The notes under the pieces were generated by a model. It was not told the DNA's origin, searched no databases, and saw only the letters and a list, made by a program, of their open reading frames with translations. Both the position numbers and the translations under genes were made by a program. A stretch of DNA of 64,000 nt from Microbacterium testaceum StLB037 (lineage in GTDB: Bacteria; Actinomycetota; Actinomycetes; Actinomycetales; Microbacteriaceae): the NCBI RefSeq assembly GCF_008763945.1, contig NZ_VTQH01000001.1, positions 1-64,000 on the forward strand, given 5' to 3'. The first letter of the stretch is position 1. Each line of letters starts with the position of its first letter. This document shows, piece after piece, positions 8,403-16,514 of the stretch.

Positions 8403-8981
8403 TCAACCCTGGGCGAGGATGGAGTAGAGCTTACGACGCGCCTCGTCGAGGATCTCGACCGCTTGCGCGACCTGCTCCTTGTCACCCGTGCGACCGACCT
8501 GCGCCGCCGCCTGGGCGAGTTCGATGCCGGCCTTGGGCAGAGCCGTCATGCGACCACCGTCGCGGGATCCGGCCGACTCCCACGGCGCCGTGCGCTCGGT
8601 GGTCTCGTCGCCGGCCGCCGCGCGGCCTTCGGCGGTGAGCGAGTAGGTCTTGCGACCGTTCGACTCCTCGGCCTGCACGAGGCCCTCGTCGGTCAGCAGC
8701 TGCAGCGTGGGGTAGACGGAGCCGGGGCTCGGCTTCCACGAACCGCCACTGCGGTCTTCGATCTCGCGGATGATCTGGTAGCCGTGCATCGGCTGCTCGA
8801 GCAGGAGCGACAGCACGGCTGAACGCACGTCGCCTTTGTTCATGCGAGGCGCCGACGCGGTCTTCTGCTCGAACTGCGAGCGGAGCTGCTCGAGACCCTC
8901 GAGGATGTTGGACATCGGCCAGCCGGGGGTGTTGTTACCGCCGCGTCCGCCGAACGCGTCTCCCAGGAATGAACCACTCAT
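8403..8981 (-). CDS. PadR family transcriptional regulator
   Basis: 192 residues. A Gly-rich N-terminal extension of about 45 residues precedes a winged-helix domain (MNKGDVRSAVLSLLLEQPMH, then GSVYPTLQLLTDEGLV), which is the PadR signature. A C-terminal helical dimerisation region follows. PadR proteins are ligand-responsive repressors that often control their own gene. An AAGGAGG ribosome-binding site lies just before the ATG. A 30-base operator-like palindrome lies 31 bases upstream of the start, consistent with autorepression. The ABC1 kinase gene downstream is the likely co-regulated partner. The inducing ligand cannot be read from the sequence. Confidence 0.92.
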   Translation of the reverse strand: MSGSFLGDAFGGRGGNNTPGWPMSNILEGLEQLRSQFEQKTASAPRMNKGDVRSAVLSLLLEQPMHGYQIIREIEDRSGGSWKPSPGSVYPTLQLLTDEGLVQAEESNGRKTYSLTAEGRAAAGDETTERTAPWESAGSRDGGRMTALPKAGIELAQAAAQVGRTGDKEQVAQAVEILDEARRKLYSILAQG

Positions 8982-9011
8982 GACGACCTCCTTCGCGCGG
9001 ACCCGATCTGA

Positions 9012-9041
9012 GTCAGCGATACATAACGATATATCGCTGAC
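9012..9041. promoter_or_regulatory. PadR operator-like palindrome
   Basis: GTCAGCGATA (9012-9021) and TATCGCTGAC (9032-9041) are exact reverse complements separated by ten bases (CATAACGATA). The site is AT-rich within a GC-rich context and lies directly upstream of the padR ribosome-binding site. Confidence 0.75.
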
Positions 9042-9071
9042 GGGGGCGGCGGGGCGGCGTCGAGAGGATTC

Positions 9072-9980
9072 TCAGTACCAGTTCATCGCCTGCGAGTGGC
9101 CCCAGGCGCTGCAGGGGGTGCCGTAGCCGCGGGAGATGTAGTCGAGGCCCCAAGCGATCTGCGTGGCGGCGTTCGTCTGCCAGTCGGACCCGAAGCTCGC
9201 CATCTTGCTGCCGGGCAGTGCCTGCGGGATGCCGGTGGCCCCGCCGTCGTTGTTGTAGGCCTGGTAGTTCCAGCCGGACTCCTTGGTCCACAGCGACGAC
9301 AGGCACGAGAACTGATCGCTCCCCCAGCCGTACTTCTCCGCCATGAGCTGGGATGCGTAGGCCTTGGCACCGTCGGGGGTGTTGACGCGCGCCAGGGCGG
9401 CGGCAGCCTCGGCCTGGCGTTGCGCCTCGGCGGCTGCAGCGGCTTCGGCCTGTCGCTGCGCTTCGGCGGCGGCGTCGGCGGCGGCCTTGGCAGCCTTCGC
9501 CTCGTCGAGGCTCCCCTGGACCTCGGAGACACGAGCGCTCACGCGGTCGGTCTCCGCCTCAGCGTTCTGGCTGAGGGCGGGCACGAGCAGCACGGGCAGC
9601 AGGTCACGCGAGTTCAGGCGGTCGACGGCGTCCTGGAGGGCTCCCGTGTCGACGGACGCGTCGCCGATGGACAGCGGCAGGCCGGTCGCGGCGACGTCGG
9701 CCTGCACGGAGCTCGCGCGAGACAGCGCGGCCTGCGCCTGGTCGAGCGCCGTGGTCGCCCCGGTGCTCACGGCGTCGAGGGTCGGAGCCGTCGAGAGCGG
9801 CACGGAGGTGCCGGGGGCGGAGAACGACGAGGCGGAGGCGTCGGGCAGCGAGACGGGGGCGGCCATCGCGAGGCCGGTCGTGGCGACCATGCCGAACGCG
9901 AGGCCGGCGCAGGTGGCCGCCGTGACGAGGGTGCGCCGGGCGCGGTTGACGTGGGTGAGTTTGATGTCGGAACGCAGCAA
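9072..9980 (-). CDS. Secreted lysozyme-fold (SLT-like) protein, paralogue of 2582-3586
   Basis: 302 residues if translated from the TTG at 9980. It has a signal peptide (hydrophobic stretch about 18-40 ending AMAAP), an Ala/Glu/Gln-rich coiled-coil region (about 130-190) and a C-terminal domain with KESGWN (catalytic Glu) and GIPQALPGSKM. It ends in MNWY, like the TGWY of its paralogue. The frame is open to 10046, but the N-terminus LRSDIK aligns with MRSDST of the paralogue and a GAAAG sequence lies seven bases before TTG. CTG at 9977 is an alternative start. Likely peptidoglycan-directed and extracellular. Unlike the paralogue it lacks the Ser/Gly linker. Confidence 0.82.
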   Translation of the reverse strand: MLRSDIKLTHVNRARRTLVTAATCAGLAFGMVATTGLAMAAPVSLPDASASSFSAPGTSVPLSTAPTLDAVSTGATTALDQAQAALSRASSVQADVAATGLPLSIGDASVDTGALQDAVDRLNSRDLLPVLLVPALSQNAEAETDRVSARVSEVQGSLDEAKAAKAAADAAAEAQRQAEAAAAAEAQRQAEAAAALARVNTPDGAKAYASQLMAEKYGWGSDQFSCLSSLWTKESGWNYQAYNNDGGATGIPQALPGSKMASFGSDWQTNAATQIAWGLDYISRGYGTPCSAWGHSQAMNWY

Positions 9981-10354
9981 AAGAGATCTTTCGTCGGGGG
10001 CGCGCTCGTCGGGATCGAGCACGATGTCGCGCCGTCGGGTCGGCACGGGCCCCGAGCATGGGTGCTGGTTCTGGACGTTATCTTTTCGTTACCTGGAAGG
10101 CCGGTGTGAGCGGAGGGGTCGGGAGCGCCCGCACCGGGCGCGTGGGGTTGCTGATTCCGGTTCTCATCTCACCCAGGGCACGCCTTCTACGAAACATCCC
10201 CTCACCGGGCTTTTCTTCGACAGCGCCGCACGGTGACTTCTCGCGCCGGAATGAGACCCGCGCCCGTCCGCGACGAAAGGCCGATCCGACGAGGAAAAAT
10301 CTCGTCGAATCGGCCTTTCTTCGGCAGATCCGTCGCCGCCACGCCCGACGGGGC
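9981..10354. other. Leader and upstream region of the second lysozyme-fold gene
   Basis: 374 bases without a gene. It holds the pgi terminator (10275-10319) and a long region upstream of the gene at 9072-9980. The minus strand carries GTAGAAGGCGTGCCC at about 10177-10190, similar to a string upstream of the paralogue at 2582. No recognised riboswitch. Confidence 0.45.
10275..10319 (-). terminator. pgi terminator
   Basis: 19-bp inverted repeat (10275-10293 and 10301-10319, one mismatch) with an AT-rich loop, 36 bases after the pgi stop codon. Confidence 0.85.
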
Positions 10355-12034
10355 TCAGCCGCGGTGCGCCCGGTAGTAGTCGAGGAGGGCGCGGGTGGAG
10401 GAGTCCTGAGCCGCCAGAGCGTCGTCGTCGCCCTCGATCGCCGGAGCGATCTGCAGCGCGAGCTGCTTGCCGAGCTCGACGCCCCACTGGTCGAAGGAAT
10501 TGATTCCCCAGATGGTGCCCTGCGTGAAGGTGATGTGCTCATACAGCGCGATGAGCTGGCCGAGCACCGCGGGGGTGAGCGACGGGGCGAAGATCGACGT
10601 GGTCGGGCGGTTACCGGGGAAGGTCCGGGCGGCGACGAGCGCTCCCGTGGTCCCCTCTGCCTCGACCTCTTCGGCGGTCTTGCCGAAGGCGAGCGCCTTC
10701 GTCTGGGCCAGGAAGTTCGCCAGGAACAGGCCGTGCACGTCGCGCCCGTCGTCGGCCAGCGGGTACGCGGGGTTGACGAATGCGATGAAGTCGGCCGGAA
10801 TCAGCCGCGTGCCCTGGTGGATGAGCTGGTAGAACGCGTGCTGACCGTTCGTTCCGGGCTCGCCCCAGAACACCTCACCGGTGTCGGTGGTGACCGGTGT
10901 CCCGTCCCACCGCACGGACTTGCCGTTGGACTCCATCGTGAGCTGCTGCAGGTAGGCCGCGAAACGGTGCAGCTGCTGCGCATACGGCAGCACGGCGTGC
11001 GACTGGGCGCCGAGGAAGTTGGTGTACCAGACGTTGAGCAGACCCATGAGGACGGGCACGTTCTGCGCGATCGGAGTGGATGCCACGTGCTCGTCGACCG
11101 TGTGGAAGCCGGCGAGCAGTTCGCGGAACACGTCGGGGCCGAGGGCGATGGCGAGCGAGAGGCCGATCGCGGAGTCGACGGAGTACCGGCCGCCCACCCA
11201 GTCCCAGAACCCGAAGGCGTTGGTCGGGTCGATACCGAAGGCCTCGACCTTGTCGAGCGCGGTGGACACGGCCACGAAGTGGTGGGCGACGGCGTCGGTG
11301 CGGGCGTCGTCGGAGTCGGCGATCGCGCCCTGCTCGGCGAGCTGCGCCCAGAGCCAGTCGCGCGCGAGGCGGGCGTTGGTCAGCGTCTCGAGCGTGGTGA
11401 AGGTCTTCGAGGCGACGATGAAGAGCGTCGTCTCGGGGTCGAGGTCGGCCGTCTTCTGCGCGATGTCGGTGGGGTCGATGTTCGAAACGAACCGGGCGTG
11501 GATGCCGGCGTCGGCGTAAGGAAGGAGCGCCTCGTAGACCATGACCGGTCCGAGGTCGCTGCCGCCGATGCCGATGTTGACGACGTGCGTCACCTTCTTG
11601 CCGGTCACCCCGCGCCATTCGCCCGAGCGCACGCGGTCGGCGAAGGCGCTGAGCCGGTCGAGCACCTCGTGAACGTCTCGGTCGATCTGCTGGCCGTCGA
11701 CGACGAGGGCGGGCTCGGATCCGGCGGGGCGGCGCAGCGCCGTGTGGAGCACCGCGCGGTCTTCGCTGGTGTTCAGGTGCGCTCCGCCCAGCATGGCGTC
11801 GAAGCGTTCGCGCACGCCGGTCTCTTCGGCGAGCGCGACGAGGGCCTCGAGGATCTCGGGGGTGACGAGGTTCTTCGACAGGTCGACGTGGAGGTCGCCG
11901 ACCGTGCGGGTGAGATCGCGCGTGCGATCGGCGTCGGCGGCGAACCAGCCGCGCAGGTCGGGCTCGAACGCGTTCTTGAGTTCGGTCAGTCGAGACCAGG
12001 CGGCGGTGGTGGTGGGATCGATGGGCGCAGTCAC
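10355..12034 (-). CDS. pgi: Glucose-6-phosphate isomerase
   Basis: 559 residues, the usual length. Interconverts glucose-6-phosphate and fructose-6-phosphate in glycolysis and gluconeogenesis. Hallmarks include [29 protein letters not shown] (phosphate binding), [18 protein letters not shown] (family signature) and the C-terminal [13 protein letters not shown] (second signature). The GTG at 12034 (MTAPIDPTT) is chosen because a TAGCGT -10 lies seven bases upstream and the family N-terminus begins here. A few upstream in-frame codons have no support. Single-gene unit with its own terminator. Confidence 0.96.
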   Translation of the reverse strand: MTAPIDPTTTAAWSRLTELKNAFEPDLRGWFAADADRTRDLTRTVGDLHVDLSKNLVTPEILEALVALAEETGVRERFDAMLGGAHLNTSEDRAVLHTALRRPAGSEPALVVDGQQIDRDVHEVLDRLSAFADRVRSGEWRGVTGKKVTHVVNIGIGGSDLGPVMVYEALLPYADAGIHARFVSNIDPTDIAQKTADLDPETTLFIVASKTFTTLETLTNARLARDWLWAQLAEQGAIADSDDARTDAVAHHFVAVSTALDKVEAFGIDPTNAFGFWDWVGGRYSVDSAIGLSLAIALGPDVFRELLAGFHTVDEHVASTPIAQNVPVLMGLLNVWYTNFLGAQSHAVLPYAQQLHRFAAYLQQLTMESNGKSVRWDGTPVTTDTGEVFWGEPGTNGQHAFYQLIHQGTRLIPADFIAFVNPAYPLADDGRDVHGLFLANFLAQTKALAFGKTAEEVEAEGTTGALVAARTFPGNRPTTSIFAPSLTPAVLGQLIALYEHITFTQGTIWGINSFDQWGVELGKQLALQIAPAIEGDDDALAAQDSSTRALLDYYRAHRG

Positions 12035-12041
12035 GGAGACC

Positions 12042-12047
12042 ACGCTA
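12042..12047 (-). promoter_or_regulatory. pgi -10 element
   Basis: TAGCGT on the minus strand, seven bases before the GTG start at 12034. Leaderless or nearly leaderless. Confidence 0.5.
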
Positions 12048-12097
12048 GCGATCCCGCCGGGTCGCCACACCGCGGATGACGAAGTGTGGAAGAACCG

Positions 12098-12811
12098 CTA
12101 GCGCGTCGAGGCCTGTGGAGGAGCGGTGAGCTCGCCTGGGAGGGGGATCTCGCGCGCGGCATCCCAGGGCTCCGTCCATCCGAGACGGTCGAAGAGGCCG
12201 TCGAGCACCATCGCGGTGAAGCCCCATAGCGTCTGCGGACCCGCGGTGGTCTCGAGCGCGAACGCCGGGCCGCGCCACAGGCGACCGTCACGTCGGATCA
12301 CGGTCGACCCGCGGCGACCCGGGTCGAGCAGGTCGGCGACGGGGGCGCGGAAGACGTCCGCCGATTCCGCCGCGTCGACGGCCCGCACCGGGGTGGGCCG
12401 AGCCCACCAGCCGAGCACGGGCGTGACCTCGTGGCGGGAGTACGCGAGCGGGACCGGAGCGAGCGTCCCGAGCACGTCGACGCCCGCGGGGTCGAGACCC
12501 GTCTCTTCCCGAGCCTCTCGCAGCGCCGCGGCCACGGCATCCTGATCATCCGGATCAACCCGCCCTCCCGGGAAGGCGACCTGACCGGGGTGCGCGCGCA
12601 GGGTGCGGGCCCGCGCGAGGAGAAGGACGTCGAGATCGCTCGGGACGTGCGCCGCGACACGACGACTCGGGATGCCGTCGAGCACTCCGAACAGGATGAG
12701 CACGGCCGCGGCCCGCGCCTCGCCCTCGACCGGCAGCGCCCGCAGCGCCGGCGACACGTCGCCCATCCCCCGGGCGAGGAGGTTCTCGAGCTGCGCGCGG
12801 GGAGTCGACAT
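12098..12811 (-). CDS. Nudix hydrolase, CoA pyrophosphatase type
   Basis: 237 residues. The Nudix box is complete: GGRVDPDDQDAVAAALREAR continuing into EETGLD, with the metal-binding Glu residues of REAREETG. The preceding PGQVAFPGG is the motif that marks the CoA-pyrophosphatase subgroup (YeaB/NudL-like), which splits CoA and its derivatives. The start at 12811 is supported by TAGCCT six bases upstream. The first three bases of that hexamer are the stop codon of tatB, so this gene lies nine bases after the Tat operon. It may be transcribed both from its own leaderless promoter and by read-through. A metabolic link to Tat export is not evident. Confidence 0.9.
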   Translation of the reverse strand: MSTPRAQLENLLARGMGDVSPALRALPVEGEARAAAVLILFGVLDGIPSRRVAAHVPSDLDVLLLARARTLRAHPGQVAFPGGRVDPDDQDAVAAALREAREETGLDPAGVDVLGTLAPVPLAYSRHEVTPVLGWWARPTPVRAVDAAESADVFRAPVADLLDPGRRGSTVIRRDGRLWRGPAFALETTAGPQTLWGFTAMVLDGLFDRLGWTEPWDAAREIPLPGELTAPPQASTR

Positions 12812-12817
12812 GGATCG

Positions 12818-12823
12818 AGGCTA
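12818..12823 (-). promoter_or_regulatory. -10 element of the Nudix gene, overlapping the tatB stop
   Basis: TAGCCT on the minus strand with a six-base spacer to the ATG at 12811. Its TAG is also the tatB termination codon. Confidence 0.55.
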
Positions 12824-13336
12824 TGCCGAGACGGCGGCCTGCGCGGCCCGCGTGGTCGGCTCATCGGCGGGGGCGGCCACGTCCTCGGGCTCGCGCTCGG
12901 TGGTTGCGGGGGCGTGCGGCACCTCGATCCAGCGCGGGTGGGCGGAGCTTCCGGCGCGCACACGGCGCATCGGCATGCTCTGGCGCGGAGCATCGACGGG
13001 GCCGGTGTCTCCGGCATCCGTCGATGGCGATGGAGCCTCGCCGGTCACCGGCGACTCGGCGCCGGACGCCGCGGCCCCGGCGGACGGCGCCCCGAGGGCC
13101 TCGGCGATGATGCGGCGCGGGTCGTAGCGGCGCGGGTCGAGCGCCCGCCACTCGCTCGCCGCAGCGGGGACCCCGAGCTCGCTCGCGGCGCGGAGCCGCG
13201 CGGCATCCACCGTTCGGCGAAGCCCCCGCAGCACGGACGTGAGGCGCGCGACCGCCCCGGGCAAGCGCTGCGGACCGATGACCACTGCGGCGACGAGTCC
13301 GACGAGCAGGAGTTTCTCGAACGTCAGGCCGAACAT
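12821..13336 (-). CDS. tatB: Sec-independent translocase protein TatB-like
   Basis: 171 residues. It starts MFGLTFEKLLLVG: an N-terminal transmembrane helix with the conserved Glu near residue 7, the hinge GPQRLP (usually GPERLP) and an amphipathic helix (LTSVLRGLRRTVDAARLRA). A long Pro/Ala/Asp-rich tail (about 80-171) is disordered. Tat proteins export folded, cofactor-loaded proteins. TatB-type subunits help recognise the twin-arginine signal peptide. The start overlaps the end of tatC by 13 bases, which indicates translational coupling, and GAGGAG precedes it. Last gene of the dioxygenase-tatA-tatC-tatB operon. TatA and TatB are similar; the call as TatB rests on the MFG start, the length and the tail. 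Confidence 0.82.
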   Translation of the reverse strand: MFGLTFEKLLLVGLVAAVVIGPQRLPGAVARLTSVLRGLRRTVDAARLRAASELGVPAAASEWRALDPRRYDPRRIIAEALGAPSAGAAASGAESPVTGEAPSPSTDAGDTGPVDAPRQSMPMRRVRAGSSAHPRWIEVPHAPATTEREPEDVAAPADEPTTRAAQAAVSA

Positions 13337-14121
13337 GATGTCTCCTCGAAAGCCGACGCCCGGGCGAGGGCGCGATCGTGCAGAGCCGCGATCAAGAGGG
13401 CCGCGGCGTAGAGGGCGGTCATCGGAACGGCGACGACGAACATCGACATCACGTCGGCCGACGGCGTCGCCAGGGCGCTGAACAGCACGATGGTCACGAC
13501 TGCGTATCGCCAGCTGTGCGCGAGACTGCGAGCCGAGACGATGCCGGCCAGATTGAGCACCACCAGCACGACCGGCAGGACGAAGGCGATGCCCGTGGCC
13601 ACGACGACCTGCAGGGCGAAGTCGATGTATGCGCCCGCGTCGAGGATGGTCGAGTCCTCGCTCGACGCGAAGCCCGCCAGCACCGAGACCATGTGGGGGA
13701 ACAGGAGCAGTCCCGTCGCGCACCCGGCGGCGAACAGCGGAGCCGCCGCCCCGACCGAGCCGAGGACGTACCGCCGCTCGCGCCGCGTGAGTCCGGGGAG
13801 CACGAATGCGAAGAGGTGATAGAGCCAGACCGGGCTCGACAGGACGAACCCCGCCACCAGCGCTACGCGCAGGCGCAGGTCGAAGGCCCCGGTCACGCTG
13901 TCGAAATTGAGGCTCGCGCTGCGCTCGGCCGCGATGTGCGCGATCGGCGTCCGGACCAGGTCCATCACCGGTTCGTAGAGGAACCAGCCGGCGACGGCGC
14001 AGATCGCAAGGGCGACCGCCGCCCGGACCGCACGCCGCGTCGCCTCGTCGAGGTGCGCGGAGACGGGCATGGGGGCCGACCGCGGAGCCTCGATGCGCGG
14101 GGACGCGGCGGCGGCGGTCAT
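13324..14121 (-). CDS. tatC: Sec-independent translocase protein TatC, divergent
   Basis: 265 residues with six hydrophobic segments, the polytopic receptor of Tat substrates. The periplasmic/second-loop signature FAFVLPGLTRRERR keeps the Glu that is essential in characterised TatC proteins. The N-terminal cytoplasmic motif normally read as HLxELRxR is HLDEATRR here: the Glu is kept but the next Leu-Arg is replaced by Ala-Thr. That divergence and the presence of its own TatA and TatB suggest a specialised second translocase rather than the housekeeping one. ATG overlaps the tatA stop (ATGA). Confidence 0.9.
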   Translation of the reverse strand: MTAAAASPRIEAPRSAPMPVSAHLDEATRRAVRAAVALAICAVAGWFLYEPVMDLVRTPIAHIAAERSASLNFDSVTGAFDLRLRVALVAGFVLSSPVWLYHLFAFVLPGLTRRERRYVLGSVGAAAPLFAAGCATGLLLFPHMVSVLAGFASSEDSTILDAGAYIDFALQVVVATGIAFVLPVVLVVLNLAGIVSARSLAHSWRYAVVTIVLFSALATPSADVMSMFVVAVPMTALYAAALLIAALHDRALARASAFEETSCSA

Positions 14122-14375
14122 GTCTTACTCGGTGTGCTGGGGCCCGTCACGACGGGCGAGGCGGATGCCCTCGCGGACGCCGACTGCGAGGCGGCGGCGA
14201 CCTGCGGGTCGGGCTCGGCGACGGCGTCCGCCCGGGCGTCGCTCACCTCGGTCTTGAGGATGCGCACCGACTGGCCGAGGCTGCGGGCGAGGGCGGGAAG
14301 CTTGGCGGCTCCGAAGATGAGGAGGATGACCGCCAGCACGATCAGGGCGTGCCAGCCGGTGAGGTTCTGCAGCAT
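14118..14375 (-). CDS. tatA: Sec-independent translocase protein TatA-like
   Basis: 85 residues: an N-terminal transmembrane helix (LTGWHALIVLAVILLIFG), the hinge GAAKLPALARSLGQSVR and an amphipathic helix, then a short Ala/Ser-rich tail. The Phe-Gly hinge (IFGAAKLP) is the canonical TatA pattern. TatA multimers form the translocation site. A GGAAGG ribosome-binding site lies upstream. The gene sits 18 bases after the dioxygenase gene and overlaps tatC by four bases, so all are in one operon. Confidence 0.9.
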   Translation of the reverse strand: MLQNLTGWHALIVLAVILLIFGAAKLPALARSLGQSVRILKTEVSDARADAVAEPDPQVAAASQSASARASASPVVTGPSTPSKT

Positions 14376-14393
14376 GAGAGGGGTCCTTCCAGG

Positions 14394-15365
14394 TCAGCCG
14401 CGACCGCCGGGCATGGCGCCCGCGGTCGGGGTGGTGGTGGTGTCGACGCGGACACCGAGGGAGACGGTCCAGCCGGTGGCGTTGTCGCCGGTCGCGGTGG
14501 CGAGCTCGAGCGCTCCCCCGTCGTCGCCGAAGACGTTGTCGCTCTCGAGCGACACGCGAGTGAGGTTCGATGCCGACGAGGGGTAGGCGGCATCGGTATA
14601 GACGACCTCGCACGCGGCCTGCGGCAGGGCGACCTGCGAGGTGGCGATCGCGTTCGAGGCGTCGGTGATGGCATCCACGCTGGGGTACACCTCGAAGTGG
14701 ATGTGCGGCCACCGGCCGTCGTAGCAGCCGGGGAAGATCGAGGTGAACGACACCACGCCGTCGGAGCCGACCACCTGCACGCCGCGGAGGTACGTCTCGT
14801 TCTCGATCCCCGAGGAGTACATCGAGTAGCGGCCCTGATCGTCGCAGTGCCAGACGTAGACGGCGGCGCCCGCGAAGGGCACGTCGCCGTTCGCCGTGTC
14901 GAAGATCGTGAGGTTCAGGGTCATGGGAACGCCCGTGGCCGTGGCTCCACCGTCGAGACTCGAGCGCAGGTCGCTACGGACGATTCCGGACTGCTCGAGG
15001 ATATCGGGGCCGTTCGAGCCGTCGCCCGGGTAGGGGCCGGCGGTCTCGTCGGGGATTTCGCCCGTGGGGAGGGCGGCGGACGCACTCGTCGCGGCGGCGG
15101 AGGGAGTGGCGGTCGGCGTCGCGGATGCCGACGGAGTCGCGGTCGCACTCGCCGTCGGCGTCCCGGAAGCCGCGGGCGCGCACGCCGCCAGCGTGGCGGT
15201 GCCCGCGCCCAAGACGACGAGTCCCAGGATGCTGCGCCGCGAGACGAGCGTGCGGATGTCGAACGGCGCCCCTTGGTCGACGACGGGCTCGTCGGCGCGG
15301 TCGAGGAGACGCCCTTCGTAGGCGGGGCCGTCGGGGGTCATCTGGGTGTCGGGGATTCTACTCAT
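14394..15365 (-). CDS. Tat-exported lipoprotein, intradiol ring-cleavage dioxygenase family
   Basis: 323 residues. A twin-arginine signal SRRSILGLVVLGAG starts near residue 42 and ends in the lipobox LAAC (Cys near 62), predicting a Tat-exported, lipid-anchored surface protein. A Ser/Ala/Thr/Pro-rich linker follows. The catalytic domain carries the family ligand pattern: Tyr in RYSMYSSG, the RGVQVVGSDGVVSF strand, PGCYDGRWPHIHFEVY with Tyr and the two His expected to bind ferric iron. Characterised relatives open catechol or protocatechuate rings. The substrate here is unknown, and some extracytoplasmic relatives act on other aromatics. The second in-frame ATG (15365) is chosen because GGAG lies six bases before it. 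First gene of the tat operon, so it is probably the translocase's intended cargo. Confidence 0.88.
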   Translation of the reverse strand: MSRIPDTQMTPDGPAYEGRLLDRADEPVVDQGAPFDIRTLVSRRSILGLVVLGAGTATLAACAPAASGTPTASATATPSASATPTATPSAAATSASAALPTGEIPDETAGPYPGDGSNGPDILEQSGIVRSDLRSSLDGGATATGVPMTLNLTIFDTANGDVPFAGAAVYVWHCDDQGRYSMYSSGIENETYLRGVQVVGSDGVVSFTSIFPGCYDGRWPHIHFEVYPSVDAITDASNAIATSQVALPQAACEVVYTDAAYPSSASNLTRVSLESDNVFGDDGGALELATATGDNATGWTVSLGVRVDTTTTPTAGAMPGGRG

Positions 15366-15528
15366 GGTCTGCTCCATCGGCCGTGGTGGGTTGGGTGAAC
15401 CGAGGATGACCGAGCGACCCTGCGCCGCCCCTCACCGAACCTATGAACCGACTATGCGCGCAGGATCCGCACGCGATCCCCGTCCGCCGCCCCGATGCGC
15501 GTGTCAGGATGAAAGAGGGAGGTACGCG

Positions 15529-15840
15529 ATGACCGGAACACTGCACGCCGTGACCCTCGTCGTGAACATGCCGATCACCAAGATCGACGCCCTCGACGCG
15601 ATCGCCTTCGCCGCCGACGGAGGCGTCGACGGTGCGGGCACGACGAGCCCCCGCGTCTGGCTCGCCCCGCACGCGTGGGCCGAGGTCGAGATCCCCAAAT
15701 TCGCCGATCCCCCGCCGTTCGCGATCGATGTGTACTCCGACGTGTCGGGTGCGATCGCGTGGGCGCAGGCCCGGCGTCTATTCACCGCCCTCGAGCGCTT
15801 CGGCTGGAACGTGAGCCCGCCGCGCGCGGGCGTGCAGTGA
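15529..15840 (+). CDS. Unknown 103-residue protein linked to a two-component system
   Basis: 103 residues with no signal peptide or membrane segment, starting MTGTLHAVTLVVNMPITKID. I do not recognise the family. Aromatic and acidic residues (VWLAPHAWAEVEIPKFADPPPF) and a predicted C-terminal helix (AIAWAQARRLFTALERFGWN) suggest a small folded cytoplasmic protein. GGGAGG precedes the ATG by seven bases. The stop codon overlaps the start of the response-regulator gene (GTGA), so the two are translationally coupled. The position suggests an accessory or output partner of the phosphorelay. It faces the tat/dioxygenase operon divergently across 163 bases. Confidence 0.75.
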   Translation: MTGTLHAVTLVVNMPITKIDALDAIAFAADGGVDGAGTTSPRVWLAPHAWAEVEIPKFADPPPFAIDVYSDVSGAIAWAQARRLFTALERFGWNVSPPRAGVQ

Positions 15841-16514
15841 GCGAGACCGCCGCACCGCGGCCGCGACTGCTCTACGTCGAGGACGACGCCGAGATCGCCG
15901 CGATGACGCTCGAGGTGCTGAGCGAGGTCTACCAGGTCGTGCACGAGGCCGACGGACTGGCGGGCCGCGACCGCGCGCTGAGCGACAGCTTCGAGGTGAT
16001 CCTGCTCGACCGCCGTCTTCCCGGCCGCGACGGCGCCGAGATCGTGCGCGACCTGCGCACCGCCCACATCACGACCCCCGTGCTGCTGCTGACGGCGCTG
16101 GGGGCGGTCGCCGATCGCGTCGAGGGACTCGACGCCGGGGCGAACGACTATCTGCTCAAGCCGTTCGACTTCGATGAGCTGCTCGCCCGGCTCAGGGCGC
16201 TGCGGCGCGGCTACCGGGCCGAAGGACGTCGCCGGGGCGTCTCGGACTGGACCTACCTCCCCGACACGGCCGTGGTCTACGGCCCCTCCGGCGAGCGCGT
16301 CGCCCTCACCTCGACCGAGAACGCCGTGCTCGAGCTGCTCACCCGGAGCCCCGACCACGTCTACTCTCGCGAGGAGATCGCCCGCGGGGTGTTCTCGTCT
16401 CCGGATGCCGTGACCACCGTCGACACGTACGTGCACTACCTGCGCCGCAAGACCGCGACCGACCTCGTCGAGACAGTCCGCGGACGCGGCTATCGCGCGG
16501 GGGCCGAGCGGTGA
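15837..16514 (+). CDS. OmpR-family response regulator
   Basis: 225 residues from a GTG. The receiver domain (about 10-125) has VEDDAEI with the acidic pocket, LLDRRLPGRDG with the phospho-accepting Asp, LLLTALG (Thr switch) and NDYLLKPFDFDEL (Lys). A C-terminal winged-helix domain (about 140-222) ends in VRGRGYRAG. It is coupled by a four-base overlap to the preceding 103-residue gene and by another to the kinase gene after it. The target is not shown. The divergent dioxygenase-tat operon and the convergent ferric-reductase operon are the nearest candidates. Confidence 0.94.
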   Translation: MSETAAPRPRLLYVEDDAEIAAMTLEVLSEVYQVVHEADGLAGRDRALSDSFEVILLDRRLPGRDGAEIVRDLRTAHITTPVLLLTALGAVADRVEGLDAGANDYLLKPFDFDELLARLRALRRGYRAEGRRRGVSDWTYLPDTAVVYGPSGERVALTSTENAVLELLTRSPDHVYSREEIARGVFSSPDAVTTVDTYVHYLRRKTATDLVETVRGRGYRAGAER

